NCBI RefSeq assembly: GCF_016862515.1
Contig: NZ_BONC01000055.1
Coordinates: forward strand, 1-53,684
DNA from: Asanoa iriomotensis
Lineage (GTDB): Bacteria > Actinomycetota > Actinomycetes > Mycobacteriales > Micromonosporaceae
Length of the DNA: 53,684 bases
Reading direction: 5' to 3'
Shown here: piece by piece, positions 17,095 to 25,144 of the stretch
Layout: each line of letters starts with the position of its first letter
Position numbering within the stretch: position 1 is the stretch's first letter
Position numbers and translations under genes: made by a program
Notes under the pieces: generated by a model
The model's input: only the letters and a program-made list of their open reading frames with translations
Told to the model about the DNA's origin: nothing
The model's database searches: none

Positions 17095-18975
17095 TCAGGC
17101 GGGCACGGTCCACTTCTGGTTGGCCGCCCCCGTGCACGACCAGATCTGCGTCGGCGTGCCGTTGGCCGAGTTGTTGTCGACCACGTCCAGGCACTTGTTG
17201 GCGCTGGCGCTGACCAGGTCACGGGCCGCGGTCGCGGTCCAGCGCTGGTTGGCGCCGCCGGAGCACGACCAGATCTGGATCCGGGCCCCGTTGGCCGTCG
17301 AGTTGTCGCGCACGTCGAGGCACTTGCCCAGCGCCCGCACGGTGCCGTCGGTGCCGATCGTCCACTGCTGCGCGGCCGTGCCGTTGCAGTCGTAGAGCTG
17401 CACCGCCGTACCGTCGGCGCTGTTGGCCCCCGCGACGTCCAGGCACTTGCCCGCGAGCCCAGTGATCGGACCGGTCCGCCCGGTGGGCGGGTTCGGCCCC
17501 GACGGCGTGCCCGACCACGTGAACGTCGCGGTGGTCCGGGCCGGCATCGTGTACGTGAACGACTGTCCACCCCAGACGACCCGGATCGACTGGCTGCTCG
17601 TGCCGCCGTTGTGCGCGATCAGCGCCTTGGAGCCGTCGCTGTTGCGCCACGCCACGTTCTGCACGGTGCCGTTCGCGGTCGAGTCGATCCGCTGTGCGCC
17701 CGGCCGCACGAACTTGGTCAGGTGCCCGGTGGTGTAGTACTCGATGGTGTAGTCGACCTGGCCGGCCCGCGCGCCGCCCTCCTGCACGGTGATCAGCCCG
17801 GTGCAGGTGCCGCAGCCGCCGTTGTGCGGGCCCATGAACTGGTTGAGCGCGAGGCTCCACTTGACGACCGACTCGCTCCAGTTGCGGGTGTAGTTGACGA
17901 TGTCGGCCATGTCCTCGTTGTGCTGGTTGCCGATCCAGGTGCCGCCGGAGTGCTCGGTCGAGAACTGGTGCACCGCCGGGTACTGGCCCTTCACCTGCGA
18001 GCCGACGGACGGGTCACCGAAGTAGCCGTGCCAGGCGACGCCGGCGAACAGCGGGTCGTTGCGCAACGTCGCGTCGGAGACGATGCCGGAGCCGATCTGG
18101 CCCCAGTCGCCGTAGTTCCAGTCGTGCACCATCACCTTGGTGGTGATGCCGGCGGCGCGGAACGCGGGCAGCAGGTGGTTCTTCGTGAACTCCAGCAGCC
18201 CGGACGAGTTCCAGCTCATGCCCGGGTAGTTCATCGCAGTGGGGTTGCCGGCCTGGCAGCAGTTGGGCTCGTTCTGCACGGACACGTAGTTCACCGGGAT
18301 GCCGGCTGCCTGGTACATCTGCACGTACTTGACGAAGTACTGGGCGTACATCGGGTAGTACTCGGCCCGCAGCCAGCCCATCTGGTCCATCCGGCCGTTG
18401 TCCTTCATCCAGCCGGGCGCGCTCCACGGCACGCCCTTGACCCGCAGGGCCGGGTTGAGCTGCTTCGCCTGTTGGGTCAACAGCCGCACATTGTTGTCGT
18501 ACCCGTTGGCATGGAAGTCGTTGAGGTTGCAGCACGTGTCGTCGAGCGAGACGTTGCCCGGCCGGGAGAGGTCCGAGGCCCCGATCGGGTTGCGCACGAA
18601 GGAGAGCCCGATGCCGTCCGTCGGGTGGAACAGCTTGCGCATCACGGCGTCGCGGGTGGCGGCGCTGACGGGACCACCCCGCAGGAGGTACGCGGTGGTG
18701 TCGGTGATCGACGCGCCGGCGCCCTCGAAGGTCTGGTAGCGGGTGTTCTCGTTGACGGTGATGGTGTGCGTGGCGCCCGGGCTGCTGGCCGCGAACGCGA
18801 TGGCCGCCTGCTGCTGCAGGCCGCGGGTGACGGTGCGGCCGCCGCCGTCGGAGGTGGTGGTGAGCCAGACGTTGACCGGTTCGTTCGCCGCGTACGCGGG
18901 AGGCGCGAGGGCGAACGCGGTGGCCGCCGCGACGACGCCCAGCGCGATGCCGCCGGCGATGCGTGCTCGTGACAT
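17095..18975 (-). CDS. Secreted GH30 family glycosidase with ricin-type (CBM13-like) lectin domain
   Basis: 626 residues with a Sec signal (ending AYA-A). The GH30 barrel has the entry motif QTFEGAGASITDTTAYLL, the acid/base Glu in VSVQNEPN and the nucleophile Glu in HQFSTEHSGG. A beta-sandwich follows, then a PNPPTG linker and a ricin-B-type trefoil with repeats GKCLDVAGANSADGT, GKCLDVRDNSTANGA and NKCLDVVDNNSANGT, each with a QQW/QRW/QKW motif. It should hydrolyse beta-glucan or a related glycan outside the cell. ATG 18975 is chosen over ATG 18990 because AAGGGA lies just upstream. Confidence 0.92.
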   Translation of the reverse strand: MSRARIAGGIALGVVAAATAFALAPPAYAANEPVNVWLTTTSDGGGRTVTRGLQQQAAIAFAASSPGATHTITVNENTRYQTFEGAGASITDTTAYLLRGGPVSAATRDAVMRKLFHPTDGIGLSFVRNPIGASDLSRPGNVSLDDTCCNLNDFHANGYDNNVRLLTQQAKQLNPALRVKGVPWSAPGWMKDNGRMDQMGWLRAEYYPMYAQYFVKYVQMYQAAGIPVNYVSVQNEPNCCQAGNPTAMNYPGMSWNSSGLLEFTKNHLLPAFRAAGITTKVMVHDWNYGDWGQIGSGIVSDATLRNDPLFAGVAWHGYFGDPSVGSQVKGQYPAVHQFSTEHSGGTWIGNQHNEDMADIVNYTRNWSESVVKWSLALNQFMGPHNGGCGTCTGLITVQEGGARAGQVDYTIEYYTTGHLTKFVRPGAQRIDSTANGTVQNVAWRNSDGSKALIAHNGGTSSQSIRVVWGGQSFTYTMPARTTATFTWSGTPSGPNPPTGRTGPITGLAGKCLDVAGANSADGTAVQLYDCNGTAAQQWTIGTDGTVRALGKCLDVRDNSTANGARIQIWSCSGGANQRWTATAARDLVSASANKCLDVVDNNSANGTPTQIWSCTGAANQKWTVPA

Positions 18976-19031
18976 GCTCGTCCCTTTCATGAATCGATGG
19001 ATGTCACCGCCCTCGCCGACCGGGCGTAATT

Positions 19032-19060
19032 AGGAAACACCCTTAACAGATCGATGTCAA
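19032..19060 (-). promoter_or_regulatory. Candidate promoter of the GH30 gene
   Basis: On the minus strand a perfect TTGACA (19055-19060) is followed at 17 bp by TTTCCT (19032-19037), with an AT-rich TAATTA just beyond. The -35 is convincing and the -10 weak. It lies 57-85 bp upstream of the GH30 start. Confidence 0.4.
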
Positions 19061-19184
19061 TGCGTACGTTGGACGCGGTCGAGCTCAAATCCCGGTCACC
19101 TGTCCGGAAGCCGGAGACTCCCCTGTGGGTCGCGCGTAGCGTCGGCCCTTGGAACTGTTTCCATCGGGGGGAAGGAACAGCGCC

Positions 19185-19718
19185 ATGTCTGGGAGGTCCA
19201 GGGGTTTCTGGACGAAAATCGGTGTCGGCGTGGCCGGCGCGGCGCTTGTGGTCGCGGGGGCCACAGCAGCGACGACGGCCGGCGCCGCGGGCGCGACCGA
19301 GGCGAAGGGCGCGCCGCCCGCGAGCGTGACGGTGCAGACCCGCAACGGGCCCAACGGTCCGTACCTGACGGATGGGCAGGGCAACACGCTGTACCTGTTC
19401 GTGGCCGACAAGACCAACACGTCGACCTGCAACGGCGCGTGTGCCGCGCAGTGGCCGCCGCTGGTCACCCAGGGCGCGGTGCAGGCCGGCAGCGGCGTCG
19501 ACGCCTCGAAGCTCGCCACGTCGAACCGGCAGGACAACACCAAGCAGGCGACGTACAACAACCACCCGCTCTACCACTTCATCGCCGACACGGCGCCGGG
19601 CCAGACCAACGGCCAGGGCGTGAACGCGTTCGGCGCCCTGTGGTGGACGGTCAACCCGGCCGGCAACGCCATCACGGCCGGTGGCCAGTCAGCTCCGAGC
19701 GGCGGGGTCACGTACTAA
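19185..19718 (+). CDS. Secreted repeat (Y-X4-D) domain protein
   Basis: 177 residues. An N-terminal hydrophobic segment (WTKIGVGVAGAALVVAGATAA) acts as signal or anchor. Two copies of the secreted-repeat module (PF03640 type) follow: GPYLTDGQGNTLYLFVADK with CNGACAAQWPPL, and HPLYHFIADTAPGQTNGQG with a GALWWTVNPAG end. The family is common in actinobacterial lipoproteins and exported proteins; its function is not established. No lipobox cysteine is seen. ATG 19185 has a GAAGGA site. Confidence 0.88.
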   Translation: MSGRSRGFWTKIGVGVAGAALVVAGATAATTAGAAGATEAKGAPPASVTVQTRNGPNGPYLTDGQGNTLYLFVADKTNTSTCNGACAAQWPPLVTQGAVQAGSGVDASKLATSNRQDNTKQATYNNHPLYHFIADTAPGQTNGQGVNAFGALWWTVNPAGNAITAGGQSAPSGGVTY

Positions 19719-19731
19719 ATAACATGACAAA

Positions 19732-20799
19732 GTGGGCGGAAACCAACCTCGACGCGTCATAGTTGTTCAGGAGATCATCGGGGCGCTCCGCCCCAGGCGG
19801 GAACCAGGCCCGGCGGTGCCGTTGCGGCATGCCGTCGCCGTCGGCGCCGGTCCCCTGTTCATCGCGCTGCTCATCGGCGTCGCGTTCATCGCGGCGTTCG
19901 TCGGCGCGCTGCACAACCCGCGGCCGGTCGACGTGCCGGTCGGGGTCGTCCGCGGCGACCAGGCGGCGGAGTCGCTCATGGCCGCGGTGCGCGCGCAGGG
20001 ACCGCAACTCCTCGCGGTCGTCTTCGACGACCGTGCCGCCGCCGACCACGCCCTGGACCGGCACCAGGTCTACGCGGTGCTCGCCGGCGGCTCGTCCGGG
20101 CTGTCGCTGACCATCGCCAGCGCCGCCGGGCCCGGTGCCACGATGGTGATCACGGGAATCCTGACGGTGGCGGCGCAGCGCGCGGGTGTGCCGCTCGCCG
20201 TCACCGACGCCGTGCCGGTCGATCCGTCCGACCCGCGCGGCGTGGTGCCGTTCTATCTCGCTGTCGGGCTGGTCATCGGCGGCTACTTCGGCGGCATCGC
20301 GCTCAGCCTGGCGCTGGGCACGGTGCCGCGGAACCTGTCGCGGACCGGTCTGCGGGTCGGCGCTCTCGCCCTGCACGCCGCGTTGCTCTCGCTCGCGGGC
20401 ACGCTCATCGTCGGTCCTGGCCTGGGCATCTGGCACCAGCACCTGTTCGCGCTGTTCGGCGCCGGGACGCTGCTGGCGTACGCCGCCGCCCTGTTCGCCG
20501 CGGCCGTGCAGAGTTGGCTCGCGCGCATCGGGACCGCGCTGATCGTGCTGTTGCTGGTTGTGCTCGGCAATCCGGGGTCGGGCGGGATCTACCCGCCCGA
20601 GTTCCTGCCCGGCTTCTTTCGCGGAATCCACGAGTGGGACATCCCGGGGCTCGGCGCCGACCTGATCCGATCGGTGATCTACTTCCCGGACGCGGCCCGC
20701 TCGCCGGCGGTCAAGCTCGCGATCTGGTGCCTCGGCAGCGTGATCGTGCTGCTCGCGGCCACCGCCGCGCTCGGCCGGCCCCGCTCGCCCATCACCTGA
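19732..20799 (+). CDS. ABC-2/YhgE-like (DUF3533-type) membrane protein
   Basis: 355 residues. One N-terminal helix (GPLFIALLIGVAFIAAFVGAL), then a soluble extracytoplasmic region with VPVGVVRGDQAAESLMAAVR and about five C-terminal helices. This topology matches ABC-2 permease-like YhgE/DUF3533 proteins, which are linked to export of secreted substrates, but no ATPase is adjacent. The GTG start at 19732 lacks a ribosome site and is uncertain. Thirteen bases separate it from the Y-X4-D gene, so co-transcription is likely. Its end overlaps the convergent lipoprotein gene by eight bases. Confidence 0.7.
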   Translation: MGGNQPRRVIVVQEIIGALRPRREPGPAVPLRHAVAVGAGPLFIALLIGVAFIAAFVGALHNPRPVDVPVGVVRGDQAAESLMAAVRAQGPQLLAVVFDDRAAADHALDRHQVYAVLAGGSSGLSLTIASAAGPGATMVITGILTVAAQRAGVPLAVTDAVPVDPSDPRGVVPFYLAVGLVIGGYFGGIALSLALGTVPRNLSRTGLRVGALALHAALLSLAGTLIVGPGLGIWHQHLFALFGAGTLLAYAAALFAAAVQSWLARIGTALIVLLLVVLGNPGSGGIYPPEFLPGFFRGIHEWDIPGLGADLIRSVIYFPDAARSPAVKLAIWCLGSVIVLLAATAALGRPRSPIT

Positions 20800-21241
20800 C
20801 GTATCGGCCGACCACGTCGCGGATCAGGCCGTCCTGGATCAGGTACGCGTACGTGAAGCGCTCCTGACCGCCCGAGCGCGTCGTGAAGGTGTAACTGACG
20901 ACCAGCCGGTCTCCCTCCCAGCGCTGTTCGCCGGGCGCGTAGCGGCCACCCGCGTCGAGCACCTCGGGCCCGAGGAAGGTGTCTATGATCGCGGTGCGGT
21001 CCGGGTAGATGCGGCCGACGCTGTCGAAGCGGGCGTCGGGCGCGAACAGGGCCGTGACGGCCGTGCGGTCGCCGGCGTTGGCGGCCTCGGCGAAGCGCTG
21101 GGCCACGGTCTCGGCGCGGGCCTGGTCGACCGGCTGGCTGGCCGCCGGCTGGGTCGCTTCGTCGGGCCCCGGTGCCGGTCCGGTGTCGCATCCGGTGGCG
21201 AGGAAGAGGGTCAGGGTTGCGGCGATGAGGGCTGGTCGCAT
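20792..21241 (-). CDS. Lipoprotein with SnoaL/NTF2-like domain
   Basis: 149 residues. The signal MRPALIAATLTLFLATGC carries a lipobox, so Cys18 should be lipidated and the protein anchored outside the membrane. A Pro/Ala-rich linker precedes a cone-shaped NTF2-like domain: RFAEAANAGDRTAVTALFAPDARFDSVGR, then beta strands ending IQDGLIRDVVGRYVR. Such domains often bind small ligands; no catalytic residues can be assigned. Eight-base convergent overlap with the previous gene. Confidence 0.8.
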   Translation of the reverse strand: MRPALIAATLTLFLATGCDTGPAPGPDEATQPAASQPVDQARAETVAQRFAEAANAGDRTAVTALFAPDARFDSVGRIYPDRTAIIDTFLGPEVLDAGGRYAPGEQRWEGDRLVVSYTFTTRSGGQERFTYAYLIQDGLIRDVVGRYVR

Positions 21242-21300
21242 GCGGCGATCCTGGGTGCCCGCCGGCGCGGGCGTCCAAGACCTGTGTCCATAACCGACGG

Positions 21301-22212
21301 CTATGAGGAACCGGTGGCCTGGGCGACCGCGGTGCGCAACGCGCGCAGCAGCGGCCGGTCGTCACCTTGCCGCCAGGCCAGCACCAGCCGGGCCGGCGGC
21401 AGGCCGGTCACCGGGCGCAGCGCGATGTCGGGGCGCTGGAACAGCGCCGCGTTGCCGGCGGCGAGCAGCACCACGCCGAGGCCGGCCGAGACCGACTCGG
21501 CGGTCTCCTCCGATGTGGACACTTCTCCCCCGATCCTGGGCGGCCGCCCGCCGCGCTCGTCCAGCGCCAGCCAGAAGTCGCGGAGCGGGCCGGCCTGCGC
21601 CGGCAGGGCCAGGAACGGCTCGTCGAGCAGGTCCGCGAACGCGATCTCGTCCTCGGCCGCCCGCGGGTGCGCCGCGGCCAAGGCGACCAGGCGGTCCTCG
21701 GTCGCGACCGGTGCGTACGCGAAACGCTCCAGGTCCGGCAGCGGCAGCCAGACGAACGCCGCGTCGGACGCGGCCTCGCCGGTCGCCGCCAGCCCGCCGG
21801 TCGGGTCGCTCCACGGCACCTGGCGGAGGCGCAGGTCGGCGTCGGGGGCGGCGGCCGCGAACCGCGCGCGTACCGCCGGCAACAGCGACCGTCCCACGCC
21901 CGTGCTCATGCCGACCACCAACGTTCGCGCCTCCTGTGCCGTGGCCACGGCCACGTCCGCCTCGGCGGCGGACCACGCGCTCAGCACCGCCCGGGCGCCC
22001 GGCAGCAGCGCCTCGCCGGCCGCGGTCAGCCGCACCGTCCGCCGGTCCCGCTCGAACAGCGGCGCCCGCAGCTGCGACTCCAGCGCGTGGATCTGCTTGG
22101 AGAGGGCCGGCTGGCTGACGTAAAGGGCCTCGGCGGCCCGGGTGAAGTGCAGGTGCTCCGCGACCGCGACGAAATAGCGCAGGTCGCGCAGGTGCACGTC
22201 GGCGATGGTCAT
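21301..22212 (-). CDS. LysR family transcriptional regulator
   Basis: 303 residues. The N-terminal winged helix-turn-helix (LRDLRYFVAVAEHLHFTRAA, then YVSQPALSKQIHALE) is textbook LysR. The C-terminal two-lobe effector domain starts around residue 95 (TLVVGMSTGVGRSLLP). It is divergent from the SDR gene at 22274, with only 61 bp between the starts, so the SDR is its likely target. No effector can be inferred. Confidence 0.93.
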   Translation of the reverse strand: MTIADVHLRDLRYFVAVAEHLHFTRAAEALYVSQPALSKQIHALESQLRAPLFERDRRTVRLTAAGEALLPGARAVLSAWSAAEADVAVATAQEARTLVVGMSTGVGRSLLPAVRARFAAAAPDADLRLRQVPWSDPTGGLAATGEAASDAAFVWLPLPDLERFAYAPVATEDRLVALAAAHPRAAEDEIAFADLLDEPFLALPAQAGPLRDFWLALDERGGRPPRIGGEVSTSEETAESVSAGLGVVLLAAGNAALFQRPDIALRPVTGLPPARLVLAWRQGDDRPLLRALRTAVAQATGSS

Positions 22213-22273
22213 GCCTCCTGGTTATCACAACGGGTCTTGGACGGAGGCCTGGACCGGGGGCAGCGTGGTGGTC

Positions 22274-23134
22274 ATGAACGTATGGCTGATCACCGGCGCC
22301 GGCAGCGGCCTCGGACACGCGCTCGCGACGGCCGCGGCCGACGCCGGGCACGTGGTCGTGGCGACCTCGCGCCGGGTCGACGCGCTGGCACCCCTCGTCG
22401 CGGCACACCCCGACCGGGTCGAGGCGGTCGCCCTGGACGTCACCGATCCCGCCGCCGTTCCGGCCGTGGTGGCCGACGTCGAGGCGCGGTACGGGCGGAT
22501 CGACGTGCTGGTCAACAACGCCGGGCGGGGCCAGGTGGGCGCGGCCGAGGAGACCACGGACGCCGCGCTGCGGTCGCTGTTCGAGGTGCACGTCTTCGGC
22601 CCGGCGGCCCTCGTGCGCGCGGTGCTGCCCGGCATGCGCGCGCGGCGGTCGGGGGCGATCGTGCAGATGTCGTCCTACGGTGGGGTGGTCGGCAACGCCG
22701 GCTTCTCGGCGTACTGCGGGACGAAGTTCGCCCTGGAGGGTTACTCGGAGGCGCTCGCGGCCGAGGTGGCGCCGCTGGGGATCAGGGTGCTGATCGTCGA
22801 GCCCGGCAACTTCCGGACGGGGCTGCTCGGCTCGCGGATGGTGGACAGCGAGCAGATCCCCGCGTACGCGTCGACGGTCGGCGCCACCCGGGCGTTCCTG
22901 GCGGCCTCGCACGGCACGCAGGAGGGCGATCCGGCGCTGGCCGCGGCGGCGATCCTCGAAGCGCTCGCGGCATCGAAGCCGCCGTTGCGGCTGCCGCTCG
23001 GTCCGGACGCCGTCGACGGCATCCGCGCCCACCTGGCATCGGTCATCGACGAGGTGGACGCGTGGTCGGGGGTCTCGCGCGCGACGTCGTACGCGGACGG
23101 CTCTGGATCGTCCCGGCCGTTGCCGCGACCTTAA
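22274..23134 (+). CDS. SDR family oxidoreductase
   Basis: 286 residues. Rossmann motif TGAGSGLG near the N-terminus, NNAG (VLVNNAGRG), catalytic Ser in QMSSYGG and the Tyr-x-x-x-Lys pair in YCGTK. The longer C-terminal part (PALAAAAILEALAASKPPLRLPLG) is typical of SDR proteins related to the short-chain dehydrogenase YvaG/oxidoreductase group. ATG 22274 opens MNVWLITGAGSG, the expected N-terminus. Divergent from LysR. The stop overlaps the convergent 66-residue gene by four bases (ttaa). Substrate unknown. Confidence 0.9.
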   Translation: MNVWLITGAGSGLGHALATAAADAGHVVVATSRRVDALAPLVAAHPDRVEAVALDVTDPAAVPAVVADVEARYGRIDVLVNNAGRGQVGAAEETTDAALRSLFEVHVFGPAALVRAVLPGMRARRSGAIVQMSSYGGVVGNAGFSAYCGTKFALEGYSEALAAEVAPLGIRVLIVEPGNFRTGLLGSRMVDSEQIPAYASTVGATRAFLAASHGTQEGDPALAAAAILEALAASKPPLRLPLGPDAVDGIRAHLASVIDEVDAWSGVSRATSYADGSGSSRPLPRP

Positions 23135-23331
23135 CCGCTGCGGCGGCTGCCGTAGTTGCGCGGCGGCTGGTATGAGCCGCCCTTGCCGGTGAAGCCCCCC
23201 GCACGCTGCTGGTGGGTCGGGGCGCCCTTGCCCTTGGCCTTGCCCTTGGCCCGGCGCTCGGCCCGGTTGGCGAAGGTCGGGGTCTCCTCCTCCGCGACCT
23301 CGTCCGGCGCGGTGCTCTCTTCGTCGGACAT
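23131..23331 (-). CDS. Small conserved charged protein, unknown function
   Basis: 66 residues. An acidic N-terminal third (MSDEESTAPDEVAEEETP) is followed by a basic, low-complexity tail (ERRAKGKAKGKGAP, then GFTGKGGSYQPPRNYGSRRSG). Such proteins look disordered and could bind nucleic acid or ribosomes through the Lys/Arg/Gly tail. I recognise the layout as one common in actinobacteria but know no function. Its end overlaps the SDR stop by four bases. The opposite strand here is less plausible. Confidence 0.65.
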   Translation of the reverse strand: MSDEESTAPDEVAEEETPTFANRAERRAKGKAKGKGAPTHQQRAGGFTGKGGSYQPPRNYGSRRSG

Positions 23332-23482
23332 GGGATCTCCCTGCTCGCACGGTGTGGTTCAACGAACAGCCTAGCTGTCTCGGTGTGCGGATCCGGGCTC
23401 ACCCGGCCGCCCCGGTCGGACCGCGCTGTGACCTGGGTTACGGCCGTTCATGGGGCGTGAGGCTCCTTCGTCTGTGTTTGAC

Positions 23483-23866
23483 ATGAACCTCGCCTTGTGG
23501 ATCGTCACCGGAATCCTGGCCGCCGTGCTGCTGGTCAGCACATCGAAGATGTACGTGCCGCGGGAGCGGATGGCCGCCGTCGGGCGCGCCGCCGAATGGG
23601 TCATGGACTTCAGCCCCGGCGCCCTCCGGGCGATCGGCGCCCTCGAGATCCTGGCCGCGGCGGGCCTGATCCTGCCCGCGGTCCTGGACATCGCGCCGGT
23701 GCTGGTGCCGGTGACGGCGATCTGCGTCGCGCTGCTGTTCACCGGAGCGGCCATCATGCGGTTGCGCCGCGGGGAGCGGGCCACGATCGCGCCGGACCTG
23801 CTCTACCTGGCCCTGGCGGTCTTCGTGGCCTGGGGCCGGTTGGGTCCGGCGCCGTTGCACGGCTGA
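23483..23866 (+). CDS. DoxX family membrane protein
   Basis: 127 residues with four membrane helices. The start MNLALWIVTGILAAVLLVS and the RAIGALEILAAAGLILP segment match the DoxX-like family. It lies alone on the plus strand. DoxX proteins are small quinone- or redox-associated membrane proteins; the role here is unknown. No clear ribosome site precedes ATG 23483; an upstream in-frame ATG at 23450 is a less likely start. Confidence 0.8.
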   Translation: MNLALWIVTGILAAVLLVSTSKMYVPRERMAAVGRAAEWVMDFSPGALRAIGALEILAAAGLILPAVLDIAPVLVPVTAICVALLFTGAAIMRLRRGERATIAPDLLYLALAVFVAWGRLGPAPLHG

Positions 23867-23956
23867 CCCTCCACATTGTCGCGCGCCCCCTTAAGCAACC
23901 TTCCAGGCTGCTGGTGGATGCTGTGGTCCAACGAGGCGGGCGGGACGGTGATGTGA

Positions 23957-24316
23957 GTGACGCCAGGCGGGGGCGCGGCCCCGGCGGGGCCGCCGCGGGT
24001 CGGCGTGAACGTCGCACTCGCGGTGTTGGCGTTGCCGCTGCTACCGATCGGTTGCCTGTCCGCAGTCGGGCTGTTGCTGTCGATGGCACCTTCCGAGCCG
24101 TGCCGACCACCGTTCGTGGACGACCCGTCGAAGTGCGGCGCCGACCCGTGGGCGGTCCTCCCGTCGGCACTGCTGTCGTGCGCGTACGTCCTGGCCGCCG
24201 CGATCGTGGCGATGCGCACCAAGCTCCCGACGTGGCTACGCCTCCTGGCCCTGGCCCTGGCGCCGCTCGCCGCGGCCCCACTCGTCTGGTCACTCTTCTT
24301 CTACCGCCCGTATTGA
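23957..24316 (+). CDS. Small three-helix membrane protein, unknown
   Basis: 119 residues from a GTG start. A Gly/Pro-rich N-terminus, three hydrophobic segments (NVALAVLALPLLPIGCLSAV, LPSALLSCAYVLAAAIVA, LRLLALALAPLAAAPLVWSL) and a loop with two cysteines (EPCRPP, SKCGADP) that may pair outside the cell. No family recognised. Codon bias supports it as a real gene; the exact start is uncertain. Confidence 0.6.
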   Translation: MTPGGGAAPAGPPRVGVNVALAVLALPLLPIGCLSAVGLLLSMAPSEPCRPPFVDDPSKCGADPWAVLPSALLSCAYVLAAAIVAMRTKLPTWLRLLALALAPLAAAPLVWSLFFYRPY

Positions 24317-24368
24317 CGCGGGGGAAGTCAGACTCATCTTCCGCTTGGCGGCTGCGGCACTGGCGAGT

Positions 24369-24770
24369 TCAGGTGGATGTGGCCGGTGCCGGGGTCGACC
24401 GTGCGAACCAGGACCGCGCCGCCGGTCTCGTCAGTAGCACGGCGATGGCGACGGCAACGGCTGTCTGGCCCAGCATCGACAGAATCCACCAGCCGGTGAA
24501 CGCGGAGAAGAAGATGACGCCGGATGCGAGGTTGAAGGCGACCAGCACCAGAACCAGCGCCCGCGCGACCGAATTTCCCCGCCAGAGCCCGACGGCGAGC
24601 GCTGCGAACGAACCCGCGACCAGCACGTCGATCGCGACCCAGGTCACCGGCCAACGCGCGTATCCCGCAGGCAGCGTTCCCTGTGCGGCTGCCCATAGAT
24701 CACTGGCAATCGGGTAGACGACGAATCGCAGCGTGTAGAGGGCAAGACCGATCACGACCGGTCGTGGCAT
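24369..24770 (-). CDS. Four-helix membrane protein, unknown
   Basis: 133 residues from ATG 24770 (MPRPVVIGLALYTLRFVVYP) or 141 from GTG 24794. An AGGAGG site sits 12 bases before the ATG, inside the longer reading, which favours the ATG. Four hydrophobic segments are clear. No motif recognised. It faces the preceding gene convergently across 52 bp. Confidence 0.6.
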   Translation of the reverse strand: MPRPVVIGLALYTLRFVVYPIASDLWAAAQGTLPAGYARWPVTWVAIDVLVAGSFAALAVGLWRGNSVARALVLVLVAFNLASGVIFFSAFTGWWILSMLGQTAVAVAIAVLLTRPAARSWFARSTPAPATST

Positions 24771-24825
24771 CCGGCTGCCGAACCTCCTAACCACCGTCGT
24801 AGCCTACGGGTGCGGCACGGTCGGG

Positions 24826-25034
24826 TCAGAGGTCGATGCGTTGTTCGATGGCGGCGGGGTCATCCGGTTCGCCGAAGCGGAGAGTGGCGTGGGCCGGCCT
24901 GGCCGGGAAGGCTCGCAGCTGCGGCTCCATCGCGGCGAAGAGTCGGTTGGCGTCGGGGCCGTAGGTGTAGAGGACGGCTTCACCGCCACCGGACTCGTGG
25001 CCGTCGAGATCTTGACGTCAAACCGTTGGGCCAC
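24826..25034 (-). pseudogene. Frameshifted small gene (about 70 codons)
   Basis: The 3' part in one frame reads DLDGHESGGGEAVLYTYG, then PDANRLFAAMEPQLRAFPAR and a clean end FGEPDDPAAIEQRIDL before a stop. Just upstream that frame is closed by a TGA. In the neighbouring frame a GTG start at 25034 gives AQRFDVKI, which would join naturally to DLDGHES after a one-base shift near 25010. So it looks like a small intact-type protein broken by a single indel, or a sequencing error. No family name is known to me. Confidence 0.5.
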
Positions 25035-25144
25035 GGTGGCGGAACACTACGGGGGTCGGGCCGGCTCGCCCGGGCGATCTAGGCGTTGGCCGCACGCGGG
25101 GTGACAATGGGTGCTCGCGGTATGACCCCAGGGAGGCCCGCCAC

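Noticed and set aside
21362-23362. A 666-codon minus-strand frame across the LysR and SDR genes
   Set aside because: It spans two well-supported genes on opposite strands and shows only shadow composition.
24841-25104. An 87-codon plus-strand frame
   Set aside because: The opposite strand carries the recognisable remnants (GGGEAVLYTYG, clean C-terminus), and the plus-strand product has no features.
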